Positions 1 through 7,573 are shown, numbered from the stretch's first letter. The stretch is DNA of 8,364 nucleotides from an uncultured Synergistales bacterium (GCA_937957815.1 CALFXN010000113.1:1-8364), one strand, 5' to 3'. Numbers and translations: made by a program. The notes: a model not told the origin generated them from the sequence alone.

Positions 1-743
1 ATGATGAAACTGTCGTTAAGTGTTCTGCCGCGCATGTAGGCGAGCGGCGCGATCTCGATGACGTTCTTTTCCACGTATCGCAGGAAACGCTCCGGAGAAA
101 AGAGATCGTAGAACGCGTCGTAAAGCGGTCTGAGGTATGGTTCGACCTTCTCCCGAAGGTCTCCCGGGAGGAAGCCGAGGCTCTCGCCAGCCTCGACCGC
201 CGGACGAACGAGAACGATCCTGCTGATGGCCGAGGACTTCAGCAGGGATACCGCCTGACATACGGCGAGGTATGTCTTCCCGGTACCGGCGGGACCAATG
301 CCGAAGACAATGTCGTTTTTTCTCATGGCGTCGACATATTCCTTCTGCCCCGTCGTCTTCGGGCGCACTGGTTTGCCCCGGGCGGTGGTACAGATGACGT
401 CCGTGTAAATCGGGGCGAGATCCACCGTTCCGTTTTGTGCGAACATCTCAATGGCGTATCTGACATCGGCCGGATGAATCCTGTGCCCCTTGCGGGCAAT
501 CTTGTGCAATTGCTCGAGCAGGGCAGTCGTCATATCGATTCCAGCCTTGTCTTCGCCGCACACGCGAATCCTGTTTCCTCTCACGACGAGACGGATGGGG
601 AAACGCTGTTCCACGAGCCGCAGATTTTCGTCGTTGTTTCCCGCCAACCGCGACATCGTCTCCTCATCGGAGAAGACGAGGGTCGCCGGGCAGGAGGATT
701 CCGCAGCCGGAGCGGTGGAAGAAGGTTGCTGCTCGTTGTCCAT
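1..743 (-). CDS. PhoH-family ATPase (C-terminal part outside window)
   Basis: This encodes a PhoH-like P-loop ATPase of the PhoH/YbeZ type, a cytoplasmic protein commonly linked with the rRNA-processing endonuclease YbeY. The exact biochemical role of the family is still unsettled. The window holds 247 codons from the ATG; family members are usually about 310-350 residues, so some 70-90 residues lie beyond the left edge. Residues about 35-110 look like the family's N-terminal region (LAGNNDENLRLVEQRF, then a short KH-like stretch). The Walker A motif GPAGTGKT is at residues 150-157, followed by LVRPAVEAGESLGFLPGD and the family signature MRGRTLND near 237-243. The reading frame leaves the window just before the expected Walker B (DEAQN) segment. 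The truncation is only the window edge, not a broken gene. The start lies 18 bases after the carboxyltransferase stop, with a purine-rich but weak Shine-Dalgarno (752-759). Met30 is an alternative start that would remove a low-complexity leader. Confidence 0.95.
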   Translation of the reverse strand, partial: MDNEQQPSSTAPAAESSCPATLVFSDEETMSRLAGNNDENLRLVEQRFPIRLVVRGNRIRVCGEDKAGIDMTTALLEQLHKIARKGHRIHPADVRYAIEMFAQNGTVDLAPIYTDVICTTARGKPVRPKTTGQKEYVDAMRKNDIVFGIGPAGTGKTYLAVCQAVSLLKSSAISRIVLVRPAVEAGESLGFLPGDLREKVEPYLRPLYDAFYDLFSPERFLRYVEKNVIEIAPLAYMRGRTLNDSFI

Positions 744-761
744 TATCGTTTCTTCTCTCAC

Positions 762-2231
762 CTAGACGGGATACGCCGTTTCATCGGACAACGGCTGAAG
801 TCCGATATCTCTTTTCGTGGCCTGTGCGTACTTTTTCATGAGAAAGTCTTTCGCGATTGCAGGGAAAAGAACGTAGCTGAGGACATCTTCAGGTTGGACA
901 ATCCACGGCTCGATCGTCTTCTTCGCCTCCTCGAGTTCCGGTGCGATCTTCTCACCAGGGCGACACGTGATCTTTTCCTCGTTTCCGATGACTTTCTTCT
1001 CTATGGCCGGGTCGACATCTGCCGGAGGCTTCCCGTAGAATCCAAGGAAGTAGTTCCTGACTTCCTTCGGAATAATTTTCCAGCGTTCCCCGACGAGCAC
1101 GTTGAGGGTCGCCTGCGTCCCGACGATCTGGCTTGTCGGCGTCACGAGCGGCGGATATCCCATCTCCTTTCGGACAATCGGGACTTCCTTGAGAACGGCG
1201 TCGAGCTTGCCGAGAGCATTCTGTTCCTTGAGTTGACTGACCAGGTTCGAGTACATTCCCCCGGGAATCTGGTAGACGAGGACATTGACATCGACCCCTG
1301 CAAGCTGGACGAAGATGTCCGCATGCTTTTCCCGCACCTTCCGAAAATGTTCCGCAATCGGGACCAGCTTCGCGAGCGGGAGCCCCGTGTCAAAAGGAGA
1401 GCGTTCGAGAGCGGCGACCATCGACTCTGTCGGCGGCTGGCTCGTTCCCATCGAGAACGGTGAAATTGCGCAGTCGACAACGTCGGCACCGGCCTCGATC
1501 GCCGCGAAGTAGGCCATGGACCCCATTCCGCTCGTATAATGAGTGTGCACCTGGACCGGAAGTCCCGTCTTTTCCTTGATCGCGCGGACGAGAGCGGCCG
1601 CGTCGATGGGGCTGATGAGGCCCGCCATATCCTTGATGCAAATGGAATCGGCGCCCATGGATTTCATATCCGCAGCGAGTTTCGCGAACTTTTCGAGCGT
1701 ATGCACCGGCGACAGCGTGTATGAAATGGAAAGCTGGAGGTGTGCTCCTTCCTTTTTCACCTGATCCGCCGCGACTTCAAGGTTCCGAAGATCATTGAGC
1801 GCGTCGAAAATCCGGATTATGTCGAGACCGTTTCCGACAGCGCGTTTCACGAACTCGCGAACGGTATCGTCCGCGTAGTTCCTGTATCCGACGACATTCT
1901 GGCCGCGAAGGAGCATCTGGAGCTTCGTCTTCGGGAAGTACTTTCTGATCGTCCGGAGACGTTCCCACGGATCCTCGTCGAGAAAACGCATGCACGTGTC
2001 GAAGGTGGCCCCTCCCCAGACCTCAAGAGAATGATACCCGATATCGTCCATCATTTCCGCAACGGGGAGCATCTCCTCAAGTCGCATCCGCGTCGCCATC
2101 CGGGACTGGTGCGCATCACGAAGCACAGTCTCGGTGATTCCGATCTTTCTCTCCGCCACGGGATTCACGCTATTTCCTGCTTCCTGCATTTCCTCACCCT
2201 CCGTTTCTTTTTTTCCGACCGGTTTTTTCAT
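762..2231 (-). CDS. Biotin-dependent carboxyltransferase subunit (pyruvate carboxylase subunit B / oxaloacetate decarboxylase alpha), no biotin domain
   Basis: This 489-residue protein is the carboxyltransferase of a pyruvate carboxylase (PycB) or oxaloacetate decarboxylase (OadA), which moves CO2 between carboxybiotin and pyruvate/oxaloacetate. An HMGL-type TIM barrel covers about residues 29-300: RDAHQS with metal ligand Asp39, WGGATFD (72-78), LLRGQN (107-112), the carbamylated-lysine motif CIKDMAG (Lys200), metal ligands His229 and His231 in HTHYTSG, and MGTSQPPTE with the likely catalytic Thr263. The conserved PYC/OADA domain follows (YQIPGGM 320-326, PLVTPTSQIVGTQA 361-374, LSYVLFP 451-457). 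The protein stops at 489 without the Ala/Pro linker and MKM biotinylation motif found at the end of full OadA, so it must use a separate carrier. Its ATG overlaps the mazG stop as ATGA and has a GAGGA at 9 bases. Met15 (ATG at 2189) has an even better GGAGG at 8 bases and would drop a charged leader. Carboxylase versus decarboxylase cannot be decided here. Confidence 0.93.
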   Translation of the reverse strand: MKKPVGKKETEGEEMQEAGNSVNPVAERKIGITETVLRDAHQSRMATRMRLEEMLPVAEMMDDIGYHSLEVWGGATFDTCMRFLDEDPWERLRTIRKYFPKTKLQMLLRGQNVVGYRNYADDTVREFVKRAVGNGLDIIRIFDALNDLRNLEVAADQVKKEGAHLQLSISYTLSPVHTLEKFAKLAADMKSMGADSICIKDMAGLISPIDAAALVRAIKEKTGLPVQVHTHYTSGMGSMAYFAAIEAGADVVDCAISPFSMGTSQPPTESMVAALERSPFDTGLPLAKLVPIAEHFRKVREKHADIFVQLAGVDVNVLVYQIPGGMYSNLVSQLKEQNALGKLDAVLKEVPIVRKEMGYPPLVTPTSQIVGTQATLNVLVGERWKIIPKEVRNYFLGFYGKPPADVDPAIEKKVIGNEEKITCRPGEKIAPELEEAKKTIEPWIVQPEDVLSYVLFPAIAKDFLMKKYAQATKRDIGLQPLSDETAYPV

Positions 2232-3082
2232 GCCTTTCGTTCCTCTCTTTCCTTTTTCGCTCGCTCCCAGAGAGAATCCAGACTTTCGAGACTATGTCCT
2301 TCCCATGGTTCCCCGGATTCGGCGACGAACCCCTCGACCATGCGAAAACGCTCGGAGAATTTGGTGTTCGCGCGCTGCAATGCCGATTCCGGATTGATGT
2401 CGAGATGGCGTGCGAGATTGACGACAGCGAAGAGGAGGTCTCCGACCTCATCCTCAATCAGCGTTCCATTGTTTTCCGCGATCGCGTCTCCGATTTCGTC
2501 GAGCTCCTCCCGCACTTTTCCGAAAACGGGAGAGAGTTCTCCCCGCGGCCAGTCGAAACCGACATGAGCCGCCTTTGATTGTATCCGAAAAGCCTTCGCC
2601 AGTGGGGGGAGGCTTGAGGGAACGCCGGCGAGCACGGACGTGTCCGTGTCGCGTTCCTTCTTTTCCTCCGCTTTGATCTGCTCCCATGCGATCAGAACGT
2701 CTTCGCTCGTTTCAATCTTTCTGCCGTCGCTTCCGTCATTAGCGGCAAACACGTGAGGGTGACGACGTATCAGTTTCGAACTGAGCGCATCGAGGATGTC
2801 CTCCATCCTGAACGCTCCGGCCTCCTCCGCAATACAGGCGATAAAAACAACCTGAAGGAGAAGATCCCCCGCTTCTTCGCAGATTTTCCTTCCGTCCTCC
2901 GTTCCGATCGCCTCGATCAGTTCGTAGGCCTCTTCAGCGATATACGCCCGCAGGCTTTCAAGGGTCTGCTTCCTGTCCCAGGGACACCCGCCCGGCGCAC
3001 GAAGCCGCCGCATGATCTGAAATACCCTGTCGAACGATTCTCCATACAGTTCGCTGTTCACGACATCATTCTCCAATCGCAT
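2228..3082 (-). CDS. mazG: MazG-family nucleoside triphosphate pyrophosphohydrolase
   Basis: MazG hydrolyses (d)NTPs to monophosphates and pyrophosphate, probably cleaning the nucleotide pool of non-canonical or damaged nucleotides; in E. coli it also affects ppGpp-related stress. The 284-residue product has the full two-domain layout (E. coli MazG is about 263). Domain 1 carries CPWDRKQT (33-40), EEAYE (50-54), EEAGD (69-73) and RRHPHVF (106-112). Domain 2 carries VGFDWP (174-179), EELDE (192-196), DEVGD (211-215) and KFSERF (241-246). The paired acidic ExxE and ExxD sets that bind magnesium are intact in both. I chose the ATG at 3082, which has GGAG at 3087-3090 upstream. The frame is open to a GTG at 3115, but that start lacks a Shine-Dalgarno and would overlap mfd by 50 bases. 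With the chosen start, mazG overlaps the mfd end by 17 bases and the next gene by 4, so translational coupling is likely on both sides. Confidence 0.95.
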   Translation of the reverse strand: MRLENDVVNSELYGESFDRVFQIMRRLRAPGGCPWDRKQTLESLRAYIAEEAYELIEAIGTEDGRKICEEAGDLLLQVVFIACIAEEAGAFRMEDILDALSSKLIRRHPHVFAANDGSDGRKIETSEDVLIAWEQIKAEEKKERDTDTSVLAGVPSSLPPLAKAFRIQSKAAHVGFDWPRGELSPVFGKVREELDEIGDAIAENNGTLIEDEVGDLLFAVVNLARHLDINPESALQRANTKFSERFRMVEGFVAESGEPWEGHSLESLDSLWERAKKEREERKA

Positions 3083-6000
3083 GACTCTCCGGGTCTTTCG
3101 ATTCGAAGGCTTCACAAGAACGCATTATGGCATCCGCAACATCGTCGACCGCGATGGCTCCCCCTGGCCCGACCGCCTTTCCATCGAGAACGATCCAGCG
3201 TCGCTTTTTCCGGAGAACCGAAAAAAGCGATTCGGCTTTCCCGGTCAGAAGAGTTTCTTTTTTCGTCGTCCGGAGAGTATCGATTCCTGCCAGGGCTCCG
3301 GAGTTCCGAACCAGTGTAATGCCCCATAAGGTCTTCAATTCTTCGGGGATCGGACCGAATCGATCGAGAACTTCCGCGAGAAGATCCGTGAACTCCTGCG
3401 GCGTACCTCCCCGGAGAAACCTTCGGTACAGCGTAATCCTGACACTTTCCTGCGGAATGTAGGAAACTGGGATGCTCGCCGGGATATCGGTTTCGACCCG
3501 TACGAACGTCCGGTCCTCTCCGCGGAGGCGCGCAATCTCACTCTCCAGCGTCTTGAGATAGAACTGGAAGCCCGACCGATCGCTCTTCCCGTGCTGCGAC
3601 GAGCCGAGAAGATCCCCACCCCCCCGTATCTCAAGGTCCTGTCGTGCCAGCCCGTATCCCGCGCCGACCTCCGAAAAGCTGGCGATCGCTTCGAGTCGTT
3701 CGGCGGTTTCCCGTCGGAGCAACGCCTCCTCCGGATAGAAAAAGTACGCGTATGCTTCCTGCTCCCGTCTGCCCACTCTTCCTCGGAGCTGATACATCTG
3801 AGCCAGTCCGAGTTCCTGTGCGTCATCGATGATGAGCGTATTCGCGCGCGGGATATCGAGCCCGCTTTCGATGATCGTCGTACATAAAAGAATGTCGTAA
3901 ACGCCGTTGCCGAAGTCGGACATGATCCGCTCCAGTTCCCGTTCGGGAAGCTGCCCGTGCGCGACGGCGAGTTTCACTTCCGGGAAGATGCCTTCGAGGT
4001 ACCGCCGCTTCTCTTCGATTCGGGATATCCTGTTCACGACGTAAAAGATTTGCCCGCCCCTGTTCAGTTCCCGCCGCACCGCCCGGACCATCGTATCACT
4101 TTTCCACGGAGCCGCGACGGTCAGAACGGGACGTCTTCTGTACGGAGGCGTGCTGATCGTCGATATGTCGCGGATTCCGCGAAGCGACATCGAGAGCGTC
4201 CTCGGTATCGGCGTCGCGCTCAACGTCAGAACGTTGATGTCCTTTCGCGCGTGTTTGAGACGTTCCTTATGCATGACGCCGAAACGGTGTTCCTCGTCGA
4301 TGACGAGAAGACCGAGATTCCGGAAAGAAACGTCTTTCTGAAGCAGGCGCTGTGTCCCGATGAGGATGTCGACTTCTCCCCGTCCGACGGCTTCGATAAT
4401 GGTTCTCTGCCGCGAAATCGGGACAAACCTCGACAGCGACGCGATTCTGACAGGGAATCCGGCCATCCGTGTCTGGAACGAGGCGTGATGCTGTTGCGCC
4501 AGTATCGTCGTCGGAACGAGCACGGCAACCTGCATTCCAGCTTCGACCGCGCGGAATGCGGCGCGCATGGCGACCTCCGTTTTTCCGAAGCCGACATCGC
4601 CGACGACGAGACGGTCCATCGGAATCGACCTCTCGAGATCCGCCAGAACGTCTTCTATGGCACGGAGCTGATCCTTTGTCTCGATGTACGGAAACGCATC
4701 GACAAAGGTCCGGTAGAGTTCCGTAGGGGCTGGAAACGACTCTCCCCGGCAGAGTTCCCGCTGGGCATAAAGCGTCAGCAGTTCCCTCGCTTCCCGTTGT
4801 GCGCGCTCTTTCGTCTTCTGGAGGTTTCTTTTCCATCGTACTCCGCGCAATGAATCGAGCGCGATCTCCTCGTCCTCGTGAATCTGCATCGGCGTAACGG
4901 AAAACATCTGCATGAACGGAACGAGAAGGCGTTCTCCGCCGGAGAATTCGAGAACGATCGCATCCATACTTTCTCCCGATGTCGAAATCGTCTCGGTTCC
5001 CCGGAATACGGCGACTCCGTAATCTTCGTGGACAACGAGCTGTCCCGGTGAAAGGGAGTCCTTCCATTCCTCGGGCTGCTTTGTCCACGTTCCGCTTCCT
5101 CTCGTCTCGGAATGTCCCGTAAGTTCCTTGTCGGAAAGCCGGACATGCAACGCGGCAGGATCGAGAAATCCATCCGTAAGCGTTCCCCGGCTCACGACGA
5201 ACGGGGCATCGTGAGATTCGCCGGTCCGAAAGAGCGAAGGCGAGGACGTAACGAGAGTTATGTCGTACCCCTGATCCTTCCACGCCCTGATCGTCCACAT
5301 TGCTTTTCTGAGATCCCCGCGGAAGACGGGAACACGTTCCGCCGTGAAGCGACCGTCAGCGATTTCGACCTTTTGCGTCACACGAACGCGAGGAAGCTCG
5401 GCAAGACGGATCAGAACCGAATTCCAATCCGGGAGAGACGGCATCCGTCCCGGATCGCGGATATCCTCCCACAGCCAGCGATAGCGCTCGGCCTGATTTT
5501 CGATCATGCCTGCCTCGAAGAGCACGACACGACACTCCTGCGGCAGAATGCTCGCGACCTGAACCTGACGCTCGGCATCAAGACCATGTATGACGACGGA
5601 CTCGAGCGTCGCGACACTCTTTTGTGAATCGGGATGAAAGGAGCGGATGGATTCTATGGCTTCGTCGAAAAATTCAAAACGCAGGGGCATAGCATACCCT
5701 GGATCGAAAAGGTCGACGATCGCACCCCTGGGAGCGTATTGCCCCGGCGCCCACACGAGGTCGACTCTCTCGAATCCCCGTTCTTCAAGCCAGTTGAGAA
5801 GAGTCGTCCTGCCGGACGCCATCTTCCCGGACAATTCCAGTTCGCCGCCGCCGAAGAGGAGCGGCGCGAGAAGCGCACCCGGAGTCGCTGCCAGAATACC
5901 TCCGGAATCGAGCCATTTCCGGAATTCTTCCCCCCTGAAGACGCTGAGGGCTTTGTTCTGCATCGACTGGACGTCAAGCGGAAGTTCCGAAAGAACGTAT

Positions 6001-6206
6001 GGCGTTTTGCCGAAAATACCCGCCAGGTTCGTCGAAAACTCATCGACCTGCCGCGTATCGGGCAATAGAACGAGTGTATGTCCCTCAAGACCTCGGAAAA
6101 TCCACGCCCGCGCACTTCCGTCGGAGGTAATGTAGTACGTGGCCCCCCGCTCCCATTCTCCGGGACGCACGTCGCGCAACGAGGAACAGTCGACAGATCC
6201 GGTCAT
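3066..6206 (-). CDS. mfd: Transcription-repair coupling factor Mfd
   Basis: Mfd is a DNA translocase that removes RNA polymerase stalled at lesions and recruits UvrA for nucleotide excision repair. The product is 1046 residues against 1148 in E. coli. In order: a UvrB-like N-terminal module, in which the UvrA-contact residues known from E. coli (Arg165, Arg181, Phe185) appear as Arg160, Arg176 and Phe180; a shortened D1b/D3 region (about 181-385); the RNA-polymerase interaction domain from about 385 (GQLVVHEDYG); the RecG-like translocase with Walker A GDVGFGKT (Lys542), DEEH (637-640), SAT (663-665), TTIIESGLDIP (776-786) and QLRGRVGR (806-813); and the C-terminal TRCF domain with LYRRF and LDRFGP. 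The D7 residues that lock onto D2 in E. coli (ExxDR) are present as EVLDR. The ATG at 6206 is preferred because GAGGAG lies 6 bases upstream; an in-frame TTG at 6224 is less likely. It is the first gene after the hairpin at 6241-6269. Confidence 0.98.
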   Translation of the reverse strand: MTGSVDCSSLRDVRPGEWERGATYYITSDGSARAWIFRGLEGHTLVLLPDTRQVDEFSTNLAGIFGKTPYVLSELPLDVQSMQNKALSVFRGEEFRKWLDSGGILAATPGALLAPLLFGGGELELSGKMASGRTTLLNWLEERGFERVDLVWAPGQYAPRGAIVDLFDPGYAMPLRFEFFDEAIESIRSFHPDSQKSVATLESVVIHGLDAERQVQVASILPQECRVVLFEAGMIENQAERYRWLWEDIRDPGRMPSLPDWNSVLIRLAELPRVRVTQKVEIADGRFTAERVPVFRGDLRKAMWTIRAWKDQGYDITLVTSSPSLFRTGESHDAPFVVSRGTLTDGFLDPAALHVRLSDKELTGHSETRGSGTWTKQPEEWKDSLSPGQLVVHEDYGVAVFRGTETISTSGESMDAIVLEFSGGERLLVPFMQMFSVTPMQIHEDEEIALDSLRGVRWKRNLQKTKERAQREARELLTLYAQRELCRGESFPAPTELYRTFVDAFPYIETKDQLRAIEDVLADLERSIPMDRLVVGDVGFGKTEVAMRAAFRAVEAGMQVAVLVPTTILAQQHHASFQTRMAGFPVRIASLSRFVPISRQRTIIEAVGRGEVDILIGTQRLLQKDVSFRNLGLLVIDEEHRFGVMHKERLKHARKDINVLTLSATPIPRTLSMSLRGIRDISTISTPPYRRRPVLTVAAPWKSDTMVRAVRRELNRGGQIFYVVNRISRIEEKRRYLEGIFPEVKLAVAHGQLPERELERIMSDFGNGVYDILLCTTIIESGLDIPRANTLIIDDAQELGLAQMYQLRGRVGRREQEAYAYFFYPEEALLRRETAERLEAIASFSEVGAGYGLARQDLEIRGGGDLLGSSQHGKSDRSGFQFYLKTLESEIARLRGEDRTFVRVETDIPASIPVSYIPQESVRITLYRRFLRGGTPQEFTDLLAEVLDRFGPIPEELKTLWGITLVRNSGALAGIDTLRTTKKETLLTGKAESLFSVLRKKRRWIVLDGKAVGPGGAIAVDDVADAIMRSCEAFESKDPESHAIGE

Positions 6207-6212
6207 TCGCTT

Positions 6213-6218
6213 CTCCTC
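6213..6218 (-). promoter_or_regulatory. Shine-Dalgarno of mfd
   Basis: GAGGAG on the minus strand lies 6 bases before the ATG at 6206. It decides the mfd start in favour of that ATG over the upstream TTG at 6224, because it would fall inside the coding region of the longer form. Confidence 0.75.
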
Positions 6219-6240
6219 GGGCAATCCTTATCTTAAGTCA

Positions 6241-6269
6241 AAAGTGGCGGTCGCAGAGACCGCCACTTT
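6241..6269 (-). terminator. Hairpin in the pth-mfd gap: weak intrinsic terminator or attenuator
   Basis: A perfect inverted repeat with 12-base arms (6241-6252 and 6258-6269) encloses a 5-base loop. Read on the minus strand the stem is AAAGTGGCGGTC paired with GACCGCCACTTT, GC-rich in its centre. The transcript then leaves the stem through a run of only four U (6240-6243) followed by GACUUAAG. This is a strong stem with a short U-tract, so termination may be partial. It sits 42 bases after the pth stop and 35 bases before the mfd start, within the only sizeable intergenic space of the window. I see no convincing promoter between it and mfd, which favours attenuation or partial read-through over a complete operon boundary. 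Confidence 0.65.
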
Positions 6270-6310
6270 GATGCATCGAGCCATCCCGATATTCGTCGGA
6301 GGTATTGGTA

Positions 6311-6883
6311 TCATGAGGTCGGAGCGTTCACGACGGACATAGCTTTCTGTATGTCCATTCGCATCCAGGAGAGGCATCCGTCCGCGGCCCGCCGGATGAC
6401 ATCCGGCAATATCTCGCGCTCGTTACGGCCGAACACGCCGAGAACCCATGCGGCTCTGTCTCTTCCTTCCGGTTGAGCCCCCACTCCGACTCGCAGACGC
6501 GGGATATCGAGCGTCCGAAAGGCTCCCAGAACCGACTCGAGTCCCTTCTGCCCTCCGGAAGAACCCTTCCTGCGAAGCCGCAACGCCCCGAACGGAAGCG
6601 CTATGTCATCGCATATAATCAGAATATCCTCCGGTGGGACCGCATAATACCGCGCCGCTTCGGCAACCGCTTTTCCGCTGAGATTCATGAATGTCAGCGG
6701 TTTGAGAAGCAGCGTCCGTATTCCTTCGGAGATCAACGGTCCCCACGAGAGAGAAGAAAACGACTCTCTCGGAGTTCCGGCGCGAAGATCGTCGACGATC
6801 TGGTCGATCACCATCCATCCGACATTGTGACGGGTCAGGGCATATTCATATCCGGGATTGCCAAGCCCGGCAAGGATTCTCAC
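6311..6883 (-). CDS. pth: Peptidyl-tRNA hydrolase
   Basis: Pth releases tRNA from peptidyl-tRNAs that drop off the ribosome and is essential in most bacteria. The 190-residue length is typical. Visible motifs are GLGNPG with Asn9, TRHNVGW with the catalytic His19, KPLTFMNLSG with Asn67, and CDDIALPFG with Asp92, which supports the catalytic histidine. The usual GGHNG loop (His113 and Asn114 in E. coli numbering) reads GGQKG at residues 110-114, so two residues that contact substrate in E. coli are replaced by Gln112 and Lys113. The rest of the fold looks intact and the gene is probably functional. The start is a GTG giving the canonical MRILAGLGNPG N-terminus. It lies 6 bases after the L25 stop and has little Shine-Dalgarno, so it may depend on translational coupling to L25. 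It is followed by the hairpin at 6241-6269. Confidence 0.97.
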   Translation of the reverse strand: MRILAGLGNPGYEYALTRHNVGWMVIDQIVDDLRAGTPRESFSSLSWGPLISEGIRTLLLKPLTFMNLSGKAVAEAARYYAVPPEDILIICDDIALPFGALRLRRKGSSGGQKGLESVLGAFRTLDIPRLRVGVGAQPEGRDRAAWVLGVFGRNEREILPDVIRRAADGCLSWMRMDIQKAMSVVNAPTS

Positions 6884-6889
6884 TCCGTA

Positions 6890-7564
6890 TTACTCGGATT
6901 CCTCTTCGGACTCCGACTTCGCTTTGCCCTTGGCCAGAACTTCGACTTCCTTCTGTTCCTCTCCGAGTGCCTCAGCCGCCTCTTCCTCGACCGCCGCCCT
7001 CGGCGTGATGACCGTAACGACGATTTCGTCCGAATGCATCTTCAGCTCCGCACTGGGCGGGAACGAAAGATCCCGCACGTGGACGCTCTTTTCAAGTTCG
7101 AGGTTCGAAACGTCGATGACGATCGAATCGGGGATTTCGGCCGGGAAGACATCCATCTCGATGTCATGAAGAAGCTGGTCTATAACTCCACCCTGCTTCA
7201 GTCCGACGCAGTTCTCTCTTCCAACGATTTCCACGGGAACGTTGACCATGATCTTCCGGTCGCTCATGAGCTGCATAAAGTCGACATGCAGGAGTTTTCC
7301 GTTCAGGCAGTCCCGCTGAACTTCCCGCATAAGGCACAGTTCCTTCCGCCCCCCGGGGAGTTCGACATTGAGGCGCATCGTCTCCCGATGCGCGGAATTC
7401 GCGTACGGAGCGATCGTTGCACTTTTGATCTTGACCGGAATAGTCTCGCCGATCCCAGGGCCATAGACGACTCCTGGAACGTACCCGGCTGCCCTCATTG
7501 CTATTCGTGCACTTTTCCCCTTTTCTTTGCGTTCTTCCACACAGATAGTTGAGATATTCGACAT
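6890..7564 (-). CDS. rplY: 50S ribosomal protein L25, long Ctc/TL5 form
   Basis: L25/Ctc binds 5S rRNA in the central protuberance of the large ribosomal subunit; in Bacillus the homologue Ctc is a general-stress protein. The 224-residue product is the two-domain form. The N-terminal RNA-binding domain (about 1-98) has GYVPGVVYG (27-35) and a REVQRD...LLHVDF segment (80-96). The C-terminal TL5-type beta domain (about 100-188) has GGVIDQLLHDIEMDVFP (125-141) and LEKSVHVRDL (157-166). Residues about 192-224 form an acidic tail rich in Glu with scattered Lys, probably disordered. A strong AAGGAGG lies 9 bases before the ATG. The gene sits between prs and pth, as ctc does in Bacillus (prs-ctc-spoVC), which supports the call. 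Confidence 0.96.
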   Translation of the reverse strand: MSNISTICVEERKEKGKSARIAMRAAGYVPGVVYGPGIGETIPVKIKSATIAPYANSAHRETMRLNVELPGGRKELCLMREVQRDCLNGKLLHVDFMQLMSDRKIMVNVPVEIVGRENCVGLKQGGVIDQLLHDIEMDVFPAEIPDSIVIDVSNLELEKSVHVRDLSFPPSAELKMHSDEIVVTVITPRAAVEEEAAEALGEEQKEVEVLAKGKAKSESEEESE

Positions 7565-7573
7565 GTATTTTTT

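Noticed and set aside
1..743. Truncated phoH as a pseudogene
   Set aside because: The frame is open to the window edge and the conserved motifs are intact up to it, so the truncation is from the window boundary.
435..1463. Plus-strand open frame (342 codons) opposite phoH and the carboxyltransferase
   Set aside because: It spans parts of two conserved minus-strand genes and their junction, has an Arg-rich composition and no family resemblance. It is an antisense shadow.
1740..2567. Plus-strand open frame (275 codons) across the carboxyltransferase-mazG junction
   Set aside because: It is antisense to two conserved genes and has a Ser/Arg/Phe-rich translation with no motif.
3083..3115. GTG at 3115 as the mazG start
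   Set aside because: It has no Shine-Dalgarno and would overlap mfd by 50 bases; the ATG at 3082 has GGAG upstream and gives a protein of normal layout.
3957..4853. Plus-strand open frame (298 codons) opposite mfd
   Set aside because: It is antisense to the conserved helicase motifs of mfd and biased in composition; no independent evidence of coding.
4267..5298. Minus-strand open frame (343 codons) inside mfd in another frame
   Set aside because: It is fully contained in the conserved mfd coding region, extremely Arg/Ser-rich, and matches no family.
6236..6241. TTGACT on the minus strand as a -35 box for mfd
   Set aside because: No TATAAT-like sequence lies 16-18 bases downstream; that position is the GAGGAG Shine-Dalgarno of mfd, leaving no room for a transcription start and leader.
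6473..7552. Long plus-strand open frame (359 codons) opposite pth and L25
   Set aside because: It lies antisense to two clearly conserved genes, its translation is Arg/Asp-rich with no recognisable motif, and such frames are expected from codon bias in GC-rich genes.
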